Assembly (NCBI GenBank): GCA_002403095.1
Contig: DHHC01000014.1
Span: 1-17,186 of the forward strand
DNA: 17,186 bases
Reading direction: 5' to 3'
From: Leptolinea sp. UBA4782
GTDB lineage: Bacteria > Chloroflexota > Anaerolineae > Anaerolineales > Anaerolineaceae
The position numbers were made by a program, and so were the translations under genes. The notes beneath the pieces were generated by a model, which had not been told where the DNA came from, did no database searches, and was given only the letters and a program-made list of their open reading frames with translations. Positions 7,943-15,136 of this stretch are shown piece by piece (the stretch's first letter is position 1; each line of letters opens with the position of its first letter).

Positions 7943-7972
7943 AAAAAATCCCTGTGGTGATGACACACAGGG
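7943..7972 (-). terminator. Additional terminator-like stem inside the T-box leader (Stem III position)
   Basis: On the minus strand CCCTGTG (7966-7972) pairs with CACAGGG (7950-7956) around a 9-base loop and is followed by A and then six T (7943-7948). It occupies the place of Stem III, just before the linker to the antiterminator. A Stem III is expected there, but a stem followed by a T-run also has the form of a second intrinsic terminator. Confidence 0.5.
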
Positions 7973-8199
7973 GAAAAAGCCAGCCTCACTCTTTCGGATA
8001 CGGCAGAAACCTGCTTATACCCTTTGCCTTGATAACGGTGGCAGCTCCGGCTCAGGCTACTTGTTACCGTTCGCCCTGCAACTCAGAGGTCCATTCGGTG
8101 CATTCTTTCGGGCAGGTTCTCACCTTTTCCTGCTCTCTGTTCCGGGATGAGTGCACGTACTCGTCCTCTTCACTGTCTTTAGCTGATCAATTTTGATTG

Positions 8200-8227
8200 A
8201 TTATAGGCAGTTTGAGATTCCTGTCAA
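8200..8227 (-). promoter_or_regulatory. Consensus sigma-70-type promoter of the T-box-trpB2 transcript
   Basis: On the minus strand TTGACA (8222-8227) and TATAAT (8200-8205) are both perfect consensus hexamers with a 16-base spacer. Transcription should begin near 8193-8194. The -35 box begins 11 bases after the thyX stop codon, so the promoter is packed directly behind that gene. Confidence 0.9.
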
Positions 8228-8238
8228 GGCTAAACGTC

Positions 8239-9651
8239 TCAGCATTGCATGAAATTCTCTTTTTCAATAGCCTGCCAGGTTTCGCATTGTGGGACAGGTA
8301 AAAACTGGCCTATTTCCGGCAGCGCCTCCCGAACACATTCTGCCATACGGTGTGCTACCCGCCGGATGGAAAAATGCGCAGTCGGACGCGTCCTCAGCCG
8401 TACCAGGTGGATCAGGCTGCGTAAATTGATGCTGGTGTATACCCTGCGGTTGTATCCATTTGGCAAGACATACGAAGCGGCATCCGGTAATACGGGTGCG
8501 ATCTCCTGCCAGGCGAGTCGGGCGCTTTCCATAGCGCTGCAGTATTCTTCCAGCATGCCGGCCTTTTCGATCAAGGCAGGAACACTATACCCCAACCCGG
8601 GTGTAAACCCCTGGGTGGAAAGGCTCATCATGCGGTGGCGCTTGAATTCATAATATGCGCCCTGGTCCATGATGATCTCGAAGGAAAAATTGATATGTTC
8701 TGCTTCCCGCAGTGGTAATTCGTGGGGTGTGATTTCACCCAGCAGGCACTGCAGTAATTCAAGCCGGGCAGAAGCATCCAGGTTCACGGCATGTTCCAGG
8801 GCAGCTGGATAACTGGTGTGCCCATACCGGAAAAGGGCTGCGGCAATAAGCTTGACGGCTGCTTGCGGGTCATACGATCGGAGCACACACCAATCCTGGG
8901 GCTCCCCGTCGCTTTCATCGAAGGAGTGGATTTTGCCTGGCAACCCCTCCAGGTAACTGCTGGGTGCAGCATATTTGACCAGGGTGGGGACTTCACGCCT
9001 GGCCACTGCCTTCATTTCTTCGCCAATCAGCCTGACTTCTGAAATTGGACTGCTGAGCATCTTGGTGATGGCATGTTCCAGCTCGCGCGCATTAACCGTC
9101 ATACCGACATTGGCCAGCGCAGCCGAAGGAAGCAAGAAGCGGCAAGCGTCGATTGCATCAGTGCGCAGCCGCCGCTGCCGGGCGCCGGGTTCTTCATTTT
9201 CAACCAGCGGAGCATGTTCCTTCAACCAGTTTTCTACCACCTCAAGGCAATGCAGGTAAGTCTCAAACAGGGTGATGCAGGTGCTTGTATAAACACCGCT
9301 TAATTCACTCTGCCTGATTTCTTCCGGGGTGTAAAAGTCCTGGGAGCCCCATTTTTGGTACCGGGTGGATTTTTCTGTGAAAGATGCCAGCCGGCAGGTT
9401 TGCAGGGTTTCTACTGCCAGACGGGAGATGTTCTCGAAGGCGATGTGAAGCACTGCGTGCTCCGCCACAGATGCATGACCGTACCCTACCACCCATTTTT
9501 CGTGGAACTCGCTGCTTTTTTCGTCTGTCAGGTCTTTGGCTATCTCGCGAAAGGAAAGAGGGGAGCGGGAAGTCTTGGCAAAGGTGACCGCAATAGTCTC
9601 AGGGGTCAGGTCTTTCGGGTCCAGGATGTAGATCTGACGGTCACGGGGCAT
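8239..9651 (-). CDS. thyX: Tandem-domain ThyX-family protein (FAD-dependent thymidylate synthase-like)
   Basis: The 470-residue protein is about twice the usual ThyX length (220-250) and holds two ThyX-like domains. ThyX makes dTMP from dUMP with methylenetetrahydrofolate, FAD and NADPH. The N-terminal domain shows GHASVAEH (His59, Ser61, Glu64, His65) and LASFTEKSTRY (88-98), but the RHR part of the signature reads TCR (85-87). The C-terminal domain keeps RHR (338-340), with Gly348 where the signature serine is expected, then NLRSLIH (409-415) and RLR..AHFSIR (418-430), which match the usual 'NLR..H...R...A...IR' end. So the two halves carry complementary parts of the active-site motif. The frame extends five codons upstream to a GTG, but AAGGAG at 9658-9663 lies 6 bases before the ATG at 9649-9651, which decides the start. 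It follows ribF by 27 bases, and no terminator follows it. Family call is firm; catalytic competence is inferred. Confidence 0.85.
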   Translation of the reverse strand: MPRDRQIYILDPKDLTPETIAVTFAKTSRSPLSFREIAKDLTDEKSSEFHEKWVVGYGHASVAEHAVLHIAFENISRLAVETLQTCRLASFTEKSTRYQKWGSQDFYTPEEIRQSELSGVYTSTCITLFETYLHCLEVVENWLKEHAPLVENEEPGARQRRLRTDAIDACRFLLPSAALANVGMTVNARELEHAITKMLSSPISEVRLIGEEMKAVARREVPTLVKYAAPSSYLEGLPGKIHSFDESDGEPQDWCVLRSYDPQAAVKLIAAALFRYGHTSYPAALEHAVNLDASARLELLQCLLGEITPHELPLREAEHINFSFEIIMDQGAYYEFKRHRMMSLSTQGFTPGLGYSVPALIEKAGMLEEYCSAMESARLAWQEIAPVLPDAASYVLPNGYNRRVYTSINLRSLIHLVRLRTRPTAHFSIRRVAHRMAECVREALPEIGQFLPVPQCETWQAIEKENFMQC

Positions 9652-9678
9652 GGAACTCTCCTTCACCAGAAGTAATAG

Positions 9679-10509
9679 TTAGTGGATCCGTTTCAAGAAC
9701 TCTACCCAGGCAATTCCAGGCGGCAGGGCACATTCCAGGTTGAGCAGGTTCAGGCTGATGACAGAAGATGTCTGGTCGTGCTGTTGAGGAGATATGGAAG
9801 CGATCGCAGGATAATCCAGCCCTTGCAACCAGAGTACGCATCCGTAATCACCAGCAACTGGCAGAAGCTGCTCAGACCAGGTATGCAGCAAATATCTTGC
9901 CGGGCTTGCAGTAGCAGCTTCTTCGAATGCAGCCAGCCTGCCGCGTACGCTGTAATTCCTTCCGAGCATCTGTTTTGCTCTGTCTATGTCGCCAGATTTC
10001 AGGCAGTCGCGGATGGTAGAAGATGAGACGAATTTTTCACCGATTTTTACCTGCTGGAAGATTTGCATTCCATACCCAAATTGTGTCCCAAGTTGCCCCA
10101 GCACATCCAGGCTTCCCTTGCGGTCTTTTCCGAGGGCAAAGTCAGCACCGACCCATAGCTTGCGGATGTCCATCCCTTTAGCCAGGCTGGATAGGAATTG
10201 TTCAGGAGTGTAATTTGCGACTTCGCGGCTGAACGGATAAGTATAGAGGACGTCAACATCCAGTTCTTCCAGCAAGGATGCACGGTCTTCGGGGCTGGTG
10301 AGATAATACGGCGGATTGGTTCTGCCCAGAACTATAGCAGGGTGTGGAAAAAGACTTACCACAACCGCCTTATCACCAGCCAGGTGGGCATGCTGGACAA
10401 GCTTCTGAACCAGAGCCTGGTGGCCGATGTGAATGCCGTCATACGCACCGATGGTGATCCAGGACGGGCCCAGTTTATTGTTTTCATCCAGATTGTGGAT
10501 ATGGCGCAT
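9679..10509 (-). CDS. ribF: RibF-type FAD synthetase with a degenerate riboflavin-kinase domain
   Basis: RibF normally phosphorylates riboflavin to FMN and then adenylates FMN to FAD in the cytoplasm. The N-terminal nucleotidyltransferase half is well preserved: IGAYDGIHIGHQ (20-31), FPHP (54-57), WVGADFALGKDRKG (119-132) and SSSTIRDCLKSGD (162-174). The C-terminal half (about 185-276) starts normally with GRNYSVRG but then lacks the family's G-x-PTAN motif and the later catalytic Glu segment. The protein is 276 residues against the usual 300-320. I infer an FMN adenylyltransferase whose kinase activity is reduced or lost. It sits between truB (47 bases upstream) and thyX (27 bases downstream); ThyX uses FAD, so the pairing makes sense. 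The ATG at 10507-10509 fits the family's N-terminus, though its Shine-Dalgarno sequence is weak. Confidence 0.88.
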   Translation of the reverse strand: MRHIHNLDENNKLGPSWITIGAYDGIHIGHQALVQKLVQHAHLAGDKAVVVSLFPHPAIVLGRTNPPYYLTSPEDRASLLEELDVDVLYTYPFSREVANYTPEQFLSSLAKGMDIRKLWVGADFALGKDRKGSLDVLGQLGTQFGYGMQIFQQVKIGEKFVSSSTIRDCLKSGDIDRAKQMLGRNYSVRGRLAAFEEAATASPARYLLHTWSEQLLPVAGDYGCVLWLQGLDYPAIASISPQQHDQTSSVISLNLLNLECALPPGIAWVEFLKRIH

Positions 10510-10556
10510 GCTGCTGATTCTTCGTCTCAGAAATTCTTAGTATCCAGGCTTGCTGC

Positions 10557-11465
10557 TTATTCGATAAAGAAAACTTTCTTCGGTTTCCACTCGCTGGATT
10601 CAGCGACCAGCTCCATTAAGGCGACCAGCTCACCTTGCTCACTGACTCCGCGTGCCTGGTTGCCAATCGAAGCATCAGCCGGGATACGGTTGCCATGGCG
10701 GATGGCATCAACTTCCTGGCTGGTAAGTTCCACTGCAGGCCACTCCGAAAGCGCTTCAGCAGCCGGGATCAGGTACTGGTACCAGTTGCCTTTGTCAAAT
10801 GCATCGCGTAATTTGCTGAGCGGTACGGCATCCCTCAAGGAGAAACGGCCGCTCTTTGTGCGGCGCAAACCGATCAGGTGAGCCCCACAGCCCAGGTCTT
10901 CACCAACGTCATGCGCCAGTGAGCGGACATACGTCCCGGAAGAGCAATACACATCGATCACCGCCTCCGGTGATGCCCATTCCAGTAATTCCAGGTTGTA
11001 CACGTTGATTTTACGCGGTGCAAGTTCCACTTCTTCGCCACTGCGGGCCAGGTCATATGAGCGCCGGCCCTGTACTTTAATGGCAGAATAAGGTGGGGGA
11101 ACCTGCTCAATTTCACCCACAAATTTTGCCAGCGATTCTTTGAATTGTTCTTCTGTGATATTCACTGGTGAAGATTCCAGGACTGTGCCCTCAGCATCGT
11201 AAGTATCCGTGCGGGTGCCCAGCCGCAAGACTGCCTGGTATCGCTTATCAGAAGCAGAAACGTATTCACTTAACCGCACAGCCGGGCCAAGCAACACCAC
11301 CAGTACTCCGGAAGCACGCGGATCCAGCGTGCCGGTATGCCCAGCCCTGCGGATGTTGGTGCCATTGCGGATGATCTGGACTACATCATGAGATGTCAGC
11401 CCTACTGGTTTGTCGACCACCAGAACCCCTGATATCTGGTTGTTCATACTGTTATTTCTCTCCAT
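10557..11465 (-). CDS. truB: tRNA pseudouridine(55) synthase TruB
   Basis: TruB converts U55 in the T-loop of tRNAs to pseudouridine. The 302-residue protein has the family landmarks: GVLVVDKPVGLTSHDVV (13-29), the catalytic motif GHTGTLDPRASGVL with Asp48 (42-55), KRYQAVLRLGTRTDTYDAEG (73-92), PPPYSAIKVQGRRSYDLAR and SSGTYVRSLAHDVG; a PUA-like C-terminus is likely after about residue 235. Length is typical. Two starts are possible: the first ATG (11463-11465) has GGGGAG about 9 bases upstream, and a second ATG six codons later (11445-11447) has its own GGAG. I keep the first. It follows the nrnA-like gene by 18 bases, in the usual rbfA-nrnA-truB-ribF order. Confidence 0.96.
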   Translation of the reverse strand: MERNNSMNNQISGVLVVDKPVGLTSHDVVQIIRNGTNIRRAGHTGTLDPRASGVLVVLLGPAVRLSEYVSASDKRYQAVLRLGTRTDTYDAEGTVLESSPVNITEEQFKESLAKFVGEIEQVPPPYSAIKVQGRRSYDLARSGEEVELAPRKINVYNLELLEWASPEAVIDVYCSSGTYVRSLAHDVGEDLGCGAHLIGLRRTKSGRFSLRDAVPLSKLRDAFDKGNWYQYLIPAAEALSEWPAVELTSQEVDAIRHGNRIPADASIGNQARGVSEQGELVALMELVAESSEWKPKKVFFIE

Positions 11466-11483
11466 GGTTATTCTCTCCCCAAC

Positions 11484-12464
11484 TTATTCATGATCAGGTT
11501 CATTGTTGAGTAATCCTTCTGATGCCATGCCGGCAGTGGTTTCAAGAACGATCCTTGTAACTTCTTCTAAAGTTCCGGGTATTTGGGCACCTGCAGCTGC
11601 CAAATGACCGCCCCCACCGAATTTTACCGCAATTCGTGAAACATCAAAACCAGGTTGGGCACGCCAGCTGACTTTGACAATCCCGCCATTCAACTCGACA
11701 AATATTATAGCAATATCCGCATCGTCGATGGTGCTTAGCAGGTTAATCAGGTCTGCATCATCATTGCCATTGTACCCAATCTGCTGTTTATCTTCCAGCG
11801 AAAGGCTGGTATACACCAACCTGTCTTGCCGCTGCAAGCGGGTTAGACCTTTACCCCACAACCCTGCTGCTTCATAAGATTGGCGCAGCAGGTTGTGATA
11901 GTACACTTCTGAAAGGGATGCGCCCAGTTCCATTAGATCTGCTGCACAGCGTAATGTGTGCGGGCGGGTGTTGGAGGTACGGAAGCCGATCGTATCGGTT
12001 ACGATACCTGCCAGTAACAAGGCGGCAGCAGGCTGGCTGATTGTAAATCCCCATCTAGGAAGAAACTCTCCCAGGATCTCGCAGGTGGCCGCTGCTTCAG
12101 GCTCGACCAGGTTTACTATACCAAATTCCAGGTTAGTAACGTGGTGGTCAATGTTGATCTCCGGTTTCCGGTCACCCAGCACCCCACCAGACCTTTGCAG
12201 GTCAGAGCAATCCAACACGACAGCCAGGTCATAGTCACCCTGGACCTTCCGGGAGACCAGCTTGCTGCCGGGGAAATGGCGGAATACTGCGGGAATTCCA
12301 TCTGCCAACACTACCTGAACCTGTTTGCCAGCTTCCTGTAAAGCTGTGCCCAACCCCAGCACTGCTCCAACCGCGTCGCCATCCGGCCGGATGTGCGAGG
12401 TGATCACCACCCGGTTTGCCTGGTGAAGGTATTCTTTTATGGTCTTGGAGGATTCCAGGTCCAT
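11484..12464 (-). CDS. nrnA: DHH/DHHA1 phosphoesterase, NrnA-like (nanoRNase / pAp phosphatase)
   Basis: This family degrades 2-5 nt RNAs or linear dinucleotides, and some members dephosphorylate 3'-phosphoadenosine 5'-phosphate, using Mn ions in the cytoplasm. The 326-residue protein shows SHIRPDGDAVGA (23-34) with metal ligands His24, Asp28 and Asp30, LDCSD (84-88) with Asp85, DHH (106-108) and TDT (156-158) in the DHH domain. The DHHA1 substrate-binding domain ends in the glycine motif KFGGGGHLAAAG (281-292). All key residues are present and length is normal. The start is 3 bases after the rbfA stop, which points to translational coupling. Position between rbfA and truB is the standard one in many bacteria. 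Exact substrate (nanoRNA, pAp or c-di-AMP product) cannot be read from the sequence. Confidence 0.93.
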   Translation of the reverse strand: MDLESSKTIKEYLHQANRVVITSHIRPDGDAVGAVLGLGTALQEAGKQVQVVLADGIPAVFRHFPGSKLVSRKVQGDYDLAVVLDCSDLQRSGGVLGDRKPEINIDHHVTNLEFGIVNLVEPEAAATCEILGEFLPRWGFTISQPAAALLLAGIVTDTIGFRTSNTRPHTLRCAADLMELGASLSEVYYHNLLRQSYEAAGLWGKGLTRLQRQDRLVYTSLSLEDKQQIGYNGNDDADLINLLSTIDDADIAIIFVELNGGIVKVSWRAQPGFDVSRIAVKFGGGGHLAAAGAQIPGTLEEVTRIVLETTAGMASEGLLNNEPDHE

Positions 12465-12467
12465 CGG

Positions 12468-12836
12468 TTACTGCTCTTTGGTTCCTTTTTCCTGGCTTTT
12501 CAGGTCTGAGAGAAGCCGTTCGATCTTGTCTGCATGCTCCGGTGTAGGATCCCAGCGGAAACGCAGGTGCGGGAAGGTGCGGAGAGGAATTTGTGATGAA
12601 AGCGCACTGCGCAGGAAGCCGCTGGCGCTTTCCAGACCCTCAAGAACCTCTTTGGCCCTTTCGTGCCCTTCGATGCTGGAGACATACACGGTCGCGAATG
12701 TCAATTCACGGTCCACATCCACATTATTGATAAAGACGCCGCTGACCCGGGGATCGCTGACATCGCGGATAAGCATTTCCGATAATATTTCGCGGATCCT
12801 GTTCTCGATCCGTTGTAAACGCATTTGTGATGGCAT
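12468..12836 (-). CDS. rbfA: 30S ribosome-binding factor A (RbfA)
   Basis: RbfA is a small KH-fold protein that binds the 30S subunit and helps mature the 5' end region of 16S rRNA. The 122-residue protein starts MPSQMRLQRIENRIREILSE and continues with a DPRVSGVFINNVDVDRELTFATVYVS stretch and GFLRSALSSQIPLRTFPHLRF, all typical of the family. The frame is open for 20 more codons upstream, but these overlap the end of infB; the ATG at 12834-12836 has AGAGG seven bases before it and matches the usual N-terminus, so I chose it. It lies 29 bases after infB and 3 bases before the nrnA-like gene. Confidence 0.95.
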   Translation of the reverse strand: MPSQMRLQRIENRIREILSEMLIRDVSDPRVSGVFINNVDVDRELTFATVYVSSIEGHERAKEVLEGLESASGFLRSALSSQIPLRTFPHLRFRWDPTPEHADKIERLLSDLKSQEKGTKEQ

Positions 12837-12865
12837 AATTTTGCCTCTTTCTCCAGCTGAGGATA

Positions 12866-14650
12866 TTATTCGCTGGATTGTTCCATTACAAAACACTCAA
12901 TGATATCACCTTCTTCGATATCATGGCTGCCTTTGAATGCCATACCGCATTCAAAGCCCTGGCGGACTTCACGGACATCTTCCTTCTCGTGTTTCAGGGA
13001 CGATAATTCGCCTTCGTACACTGTTTCACCATTCCGCAGCAGGCGTACCCGGGCATTCCGGCGGATCTCGCCCTGTGTTACCTTGCAGCCGGCGATATTA
13101 CCAACCTTGCTGATGCGGAACACTGCCAGGACCTCGGCTTTCCCGATGACAACTTCTTTGCTGACGGGCTCGAGCATACCTTTAAGTGCTTTTTCTACAT
13201 CTTCGGTTAACCTGTAGATGATCTCATACAGCCGGATTGAAATGCCTTCCGAATCTGCCAGGCGGCGGGCAGAAACTTCTGCCTGCACATTAAACCCGAT
13301 CACAATCGCTTTCGAGGCTACCGCCAGCATGACATCGCTTTCAGTGATGTTGCCAGCTTCAGCGTGCAGGATGTTGATGTTAATGCGGGTTTCCTTGATA
13401 TCCTTCAGGGTCTGTATGATCGGTTCAAGTGATCCCTGCACGTCAGCTTTTAAGACCAGGCGCAGCTCCTGCAATTCCCCTGCTTCAACTTTCTGGAAGA
13501 GTTCTTCCAGTGTAGCTTTGGGCGCAGCTGCCTTCACCTGGCGAGATTGGGCTTTTTTCTGTTCTACAACCAGGCGGGCTTCCTTCTCATTGGGGTAAAC
13601 CTGGAACAGGTCTCCGGCGGATGGAACATCACACAATCCCATCACCTGTACCGGGGTTGAGGGACCTGCTTTCTGCAATTTCTTGCCGCGGAAATCGAAC
13701 ATAGCGCGGATGCGTCCCCAAGCCTGTCCTGCCACGATCGCGTCTCCCATAGCCAGGGTGCCGTTTTGTACCAGTAAGGTGGCCATTACGCCTTTTGCTT
13801 TTTCGATCTGGGCTTCAATCACGGTACCGATCACTTTCCCTTTGGGGTTCGCCTGGATATCCAGGCTTTCAGTCACCAGGATGATTGCTTCCAGCAGATC
13901 TTCCAACCCTGTGCGCTGTTTGGCAGATACGGGCACCACCATGGTGTTACCACCCCATTCATCCGGCACCAGTTCGTTCTCTGCCAGCTGGCGTTTGACA
14001 AAATCAGGATTGGCTGAAGGTTTATCGATCTTGTTCAGTGCCACAATAATTGGCACCCTTGCAGCACGTGCGTGGGCGATTGCTTCGCGGGTTTGGGGCA
14101 TGACGCCATCATCTGCAGCCACCACCAGGATGACAATATCTGCCCCCTGGGCGCCGCGGGCGCGCATGGCGGTAAACGCTGCATGCCCTGGAGTATCCAG
14201 GAACGTGATCAGTTTACCGTTATGTTCAACCTGGTAAGCGCCAATATGCTGGGTGATCCCACCGGCTTCACCAGCTGCCACTTCGGTATGCCGGATGGCA
14301 TCCAGCAGCGTGGTCTTGCCATGATCAACATGCCCCAAAATGGTAACCACCGGGGGACGTAAGACCAGTTTTGCTGAATCTTCATTGGCGATCAACTGGC
14401 GCCACATGGGCACCTCGCCGACCTCTTTCTTTTCTTCTTCTTCAGGGATCGCCAGGGATGCTTCGAACCCCATTTCATTGGCAACCACGGCAGCAGTATC
14501 AAAATCGATCTGCTGGTTGATATTGGCCATCACACCGTTGGCCATCAGAATCTTGATTATCTGAATGGGGCTGGCTTCTAAAGCCTGGGCCAGTTCTCTA
14601 ACAGTAATATTGTAGGGGAAGCTAATCGTCTTTTTCCCATTATCACTCAT
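12866..14650 (-). CDS. infB: Translation initiation factor IF-2 (short form)
   Basis: IF-2 is the GTPase that brings fMet-tRNA to the 30S subunit and promotes subunit joining. The 594-residue protein has a short N-terminal IF2_N domain (about 8-62), then the G domain: GHVDHGKT (106-113), switch I GGIT (130-133), DTPGHAAF (152-159), NKID (206-209) and SAK (242-244). Domains II, III and the tRNA-binding domain IV follow (IGKAEVLAVFRISKVGNIAGCKV region near the end). It is much shorter than the E. coli (about 890) and Bacillus (about 716) forms because the N-terminal extension is nearly absent. AGGAGG lies 6 bases before the ATG and fixes the start. A 133-base gap separates it from ylxR, larger than elsewhere in the operon, and the L7Ae-like ylxQ gene often found there is missing. 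Confidence 0.98.
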   Translation of the reverse strand: MSDNGKKTISFPYNITVRELAQALEASPIQIIKILMANGVMANINQQIDFDTAAVVANEMGFEASLAIPEEEEKKEVGEVPMWRQLIANEDSAKLVLRPPVVTILGHVDHGKTTLLDAIRHTEVAAGEAGGITQHIGAYQVEHNGKLITFLDTPGHAAFTAMRARGAQGADIVILVVAADDGVMPQTREAIAHARAARVPIIVALNKIDKPSANPDFVKRQLAENELVPDEWGGNTMVVPVSAKQRTGLEDLLEAIILVTESLDIQANPKGKVIGTVIEAQIEKAKGVMATLLVQNGTLAMGDAIVAGQAWGRIRAMFDFRGKKLQKAGPSTPVQVMGLCDVPSAGDLFQVYPNEKEARLVVEQKKAQSRQVKAAAPKATLEELFQKVEAGELQELRLVLKADVQGSLEPIIQTLKDIKETRININILHAEAGNITESDVMLAVASKAIVIGFNVQAEVSARRLADSEGISIRLYEIIYRLTEDVEKALKGMLEPVSKEVVIGKAEVLAVFRISKVGNIAGCKVTQGEIRRNARVRLLRNGETVYEGELSSLKHEKEDVREVRQGFECGMAFKGSHDIEEGDIIECFVMEQSSE

Positions 14651-14783
14651 CGTACACCTCCTGCAAGATTTTTCCCCGAGTACAACCCGTTTCTTCTCCC
14701 GGGTTGGTCATGCAGTGGTCCGGTGAGATTTCAAACGGGCATCATCAGTTTGTTAATGGTCTTTCTATTACTCCAGCGGCGTT
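14651..14783 (-). other. infB leader region between ylxR and infB
   Basis: This is the longest gap inside the operon. It holds a 6-bp hairpin with arms at 14684-14689 and 14700-14705 (AACCCG/CGGGTT) about 35 bases before the infB start. It also holds a 22-codon frame (14643-14711) that begins at an ATG without a clear Shine-Dalgarno sequence and overlaps the infB start by 8 bases. No T-tract follows the hairpin, so it is not an intrinsic terminator. A role in infB translation is possible but unproven. Confidence 0.3.
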
Positions 14784-15107
14784 TCATTTTGACCCGCCAG
14801 GAACCTGTTCCTGGTCTCCGGTTTTATCTGATAATGTCGCTGCAAATTGTTCCAACCGCACGCGGTCTGACGGGGTGACCTCTGTGCGCAAGGCAGATGC
14901 CAGTGCGCCTTTCAGACCTTTTTGCCAGCAGAGAGGGTCATCGTGAAGATAGGCTCCCCTCCCGGCGGTTTTTCCGGTCAGGTCAACCTGTATGCCGTCG
15001 GAGGTGCGCACCACACGGATCAGGTTCCGTTTGGGCAGCACTTCGCGGCAGCCTATACAGGTCCGCTGCGGAATGTGTTTTCCTCGTCTTTTGGTTGTGT
15101 TGACCAC
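14784..15107 (-). CDS. ylxR: YlxR/DUF448 family RNA-binding protein (RnpM-like)
   Basis: YlxR proteins are small RNA-binding proteins found between nusA and infB; members have been reported to modulate RNase P. The 107-residue protein has the family core: RTCIGCREVLPKRNLIRVV with Cys17 and Cys20 (15-33), and KTAGRGAYLHDDPLCWQKGLKG (46-67; quoted in two parts here as KTAGRGAYL and CWQKGLKG). The last 25 residues are a variable tail. It starts at a GTG (15105-15107); an in-frame stop lies eight codons upstream and no other usual start precedes the domain. AAGGA lies only about one base before the GTG, an unusually short spacing. It lies 29 bases after nusA. Confidence 0.9.
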   Translation of the reverse strand: MVNTTKRRGKHIPQRTCIGCREVLPKRNLIRVVRTSDGIQVDLTGKTAGRGAYLHDDPLCWQKGLKGALASALRTEVTPSDRVRLEQFAATLSDKTGDQEQVPGGSK

Positions 15108-15136
15108 GTCCTTCTTAACCGTTATCCGTCAGGACT

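Larger units (their letters stand above)
7871..8194 (-). promoter_or_regulatory. Tryptophan-specific T-box riboswitch leader of trpB2
   Basis: The leader senses uncharged tRNA-Trp and controls transcription into trpB2. On the minus strand the order is canonical. A Stem I base with a GA-rich motif comes first (GAAGAGGACGAGTA, about 8158-8171), then an AG-bulge-like CAGAGAGCA (8131-8139) and a distal loop GGTGAGAACC (8115-8124). The specifier context GAA-TGG-ACC has the UGG codon at 8091-8093. Stem-forming segments with AACGG/CCGTT arms follow, and then the T-box core GGGTGGCACCACGGG (7911-7925). The acceptor-pairing bulge reads UGGC, matching an acceptor end GCCA, so it predicts discriminator base G, as in bacterial tRNA-Trp. 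Codon and bulge therefore agree on Trp independently, and the downstream gene makes Trp. The start is set by the promoter at 8200-8227 and the end by the terminator at 7871-7906. Confidence 0.93.

Noticed and set aside
7844..7966. 41-residue N-terminal extension of TrpB2
   Set aside because: It runs through the T-box core and intrinsic terminator, and the ATG at 7841-7843 has a proper Shine-Dalgarno sequence and matches the family start.
12837..12896. 20-residue N-terminal extension of RbfA
   Set aside because: It overlaps the end of infB and is not part of the family; an AGAGG site supports the start at 12836.
14643..14711. 22-codon upstream ORF overlapping the infB start
   Set aside because: No clear Shine-Dalgarno sequence and no recognisable regulatory peptide; short frames of this size are common by chance.
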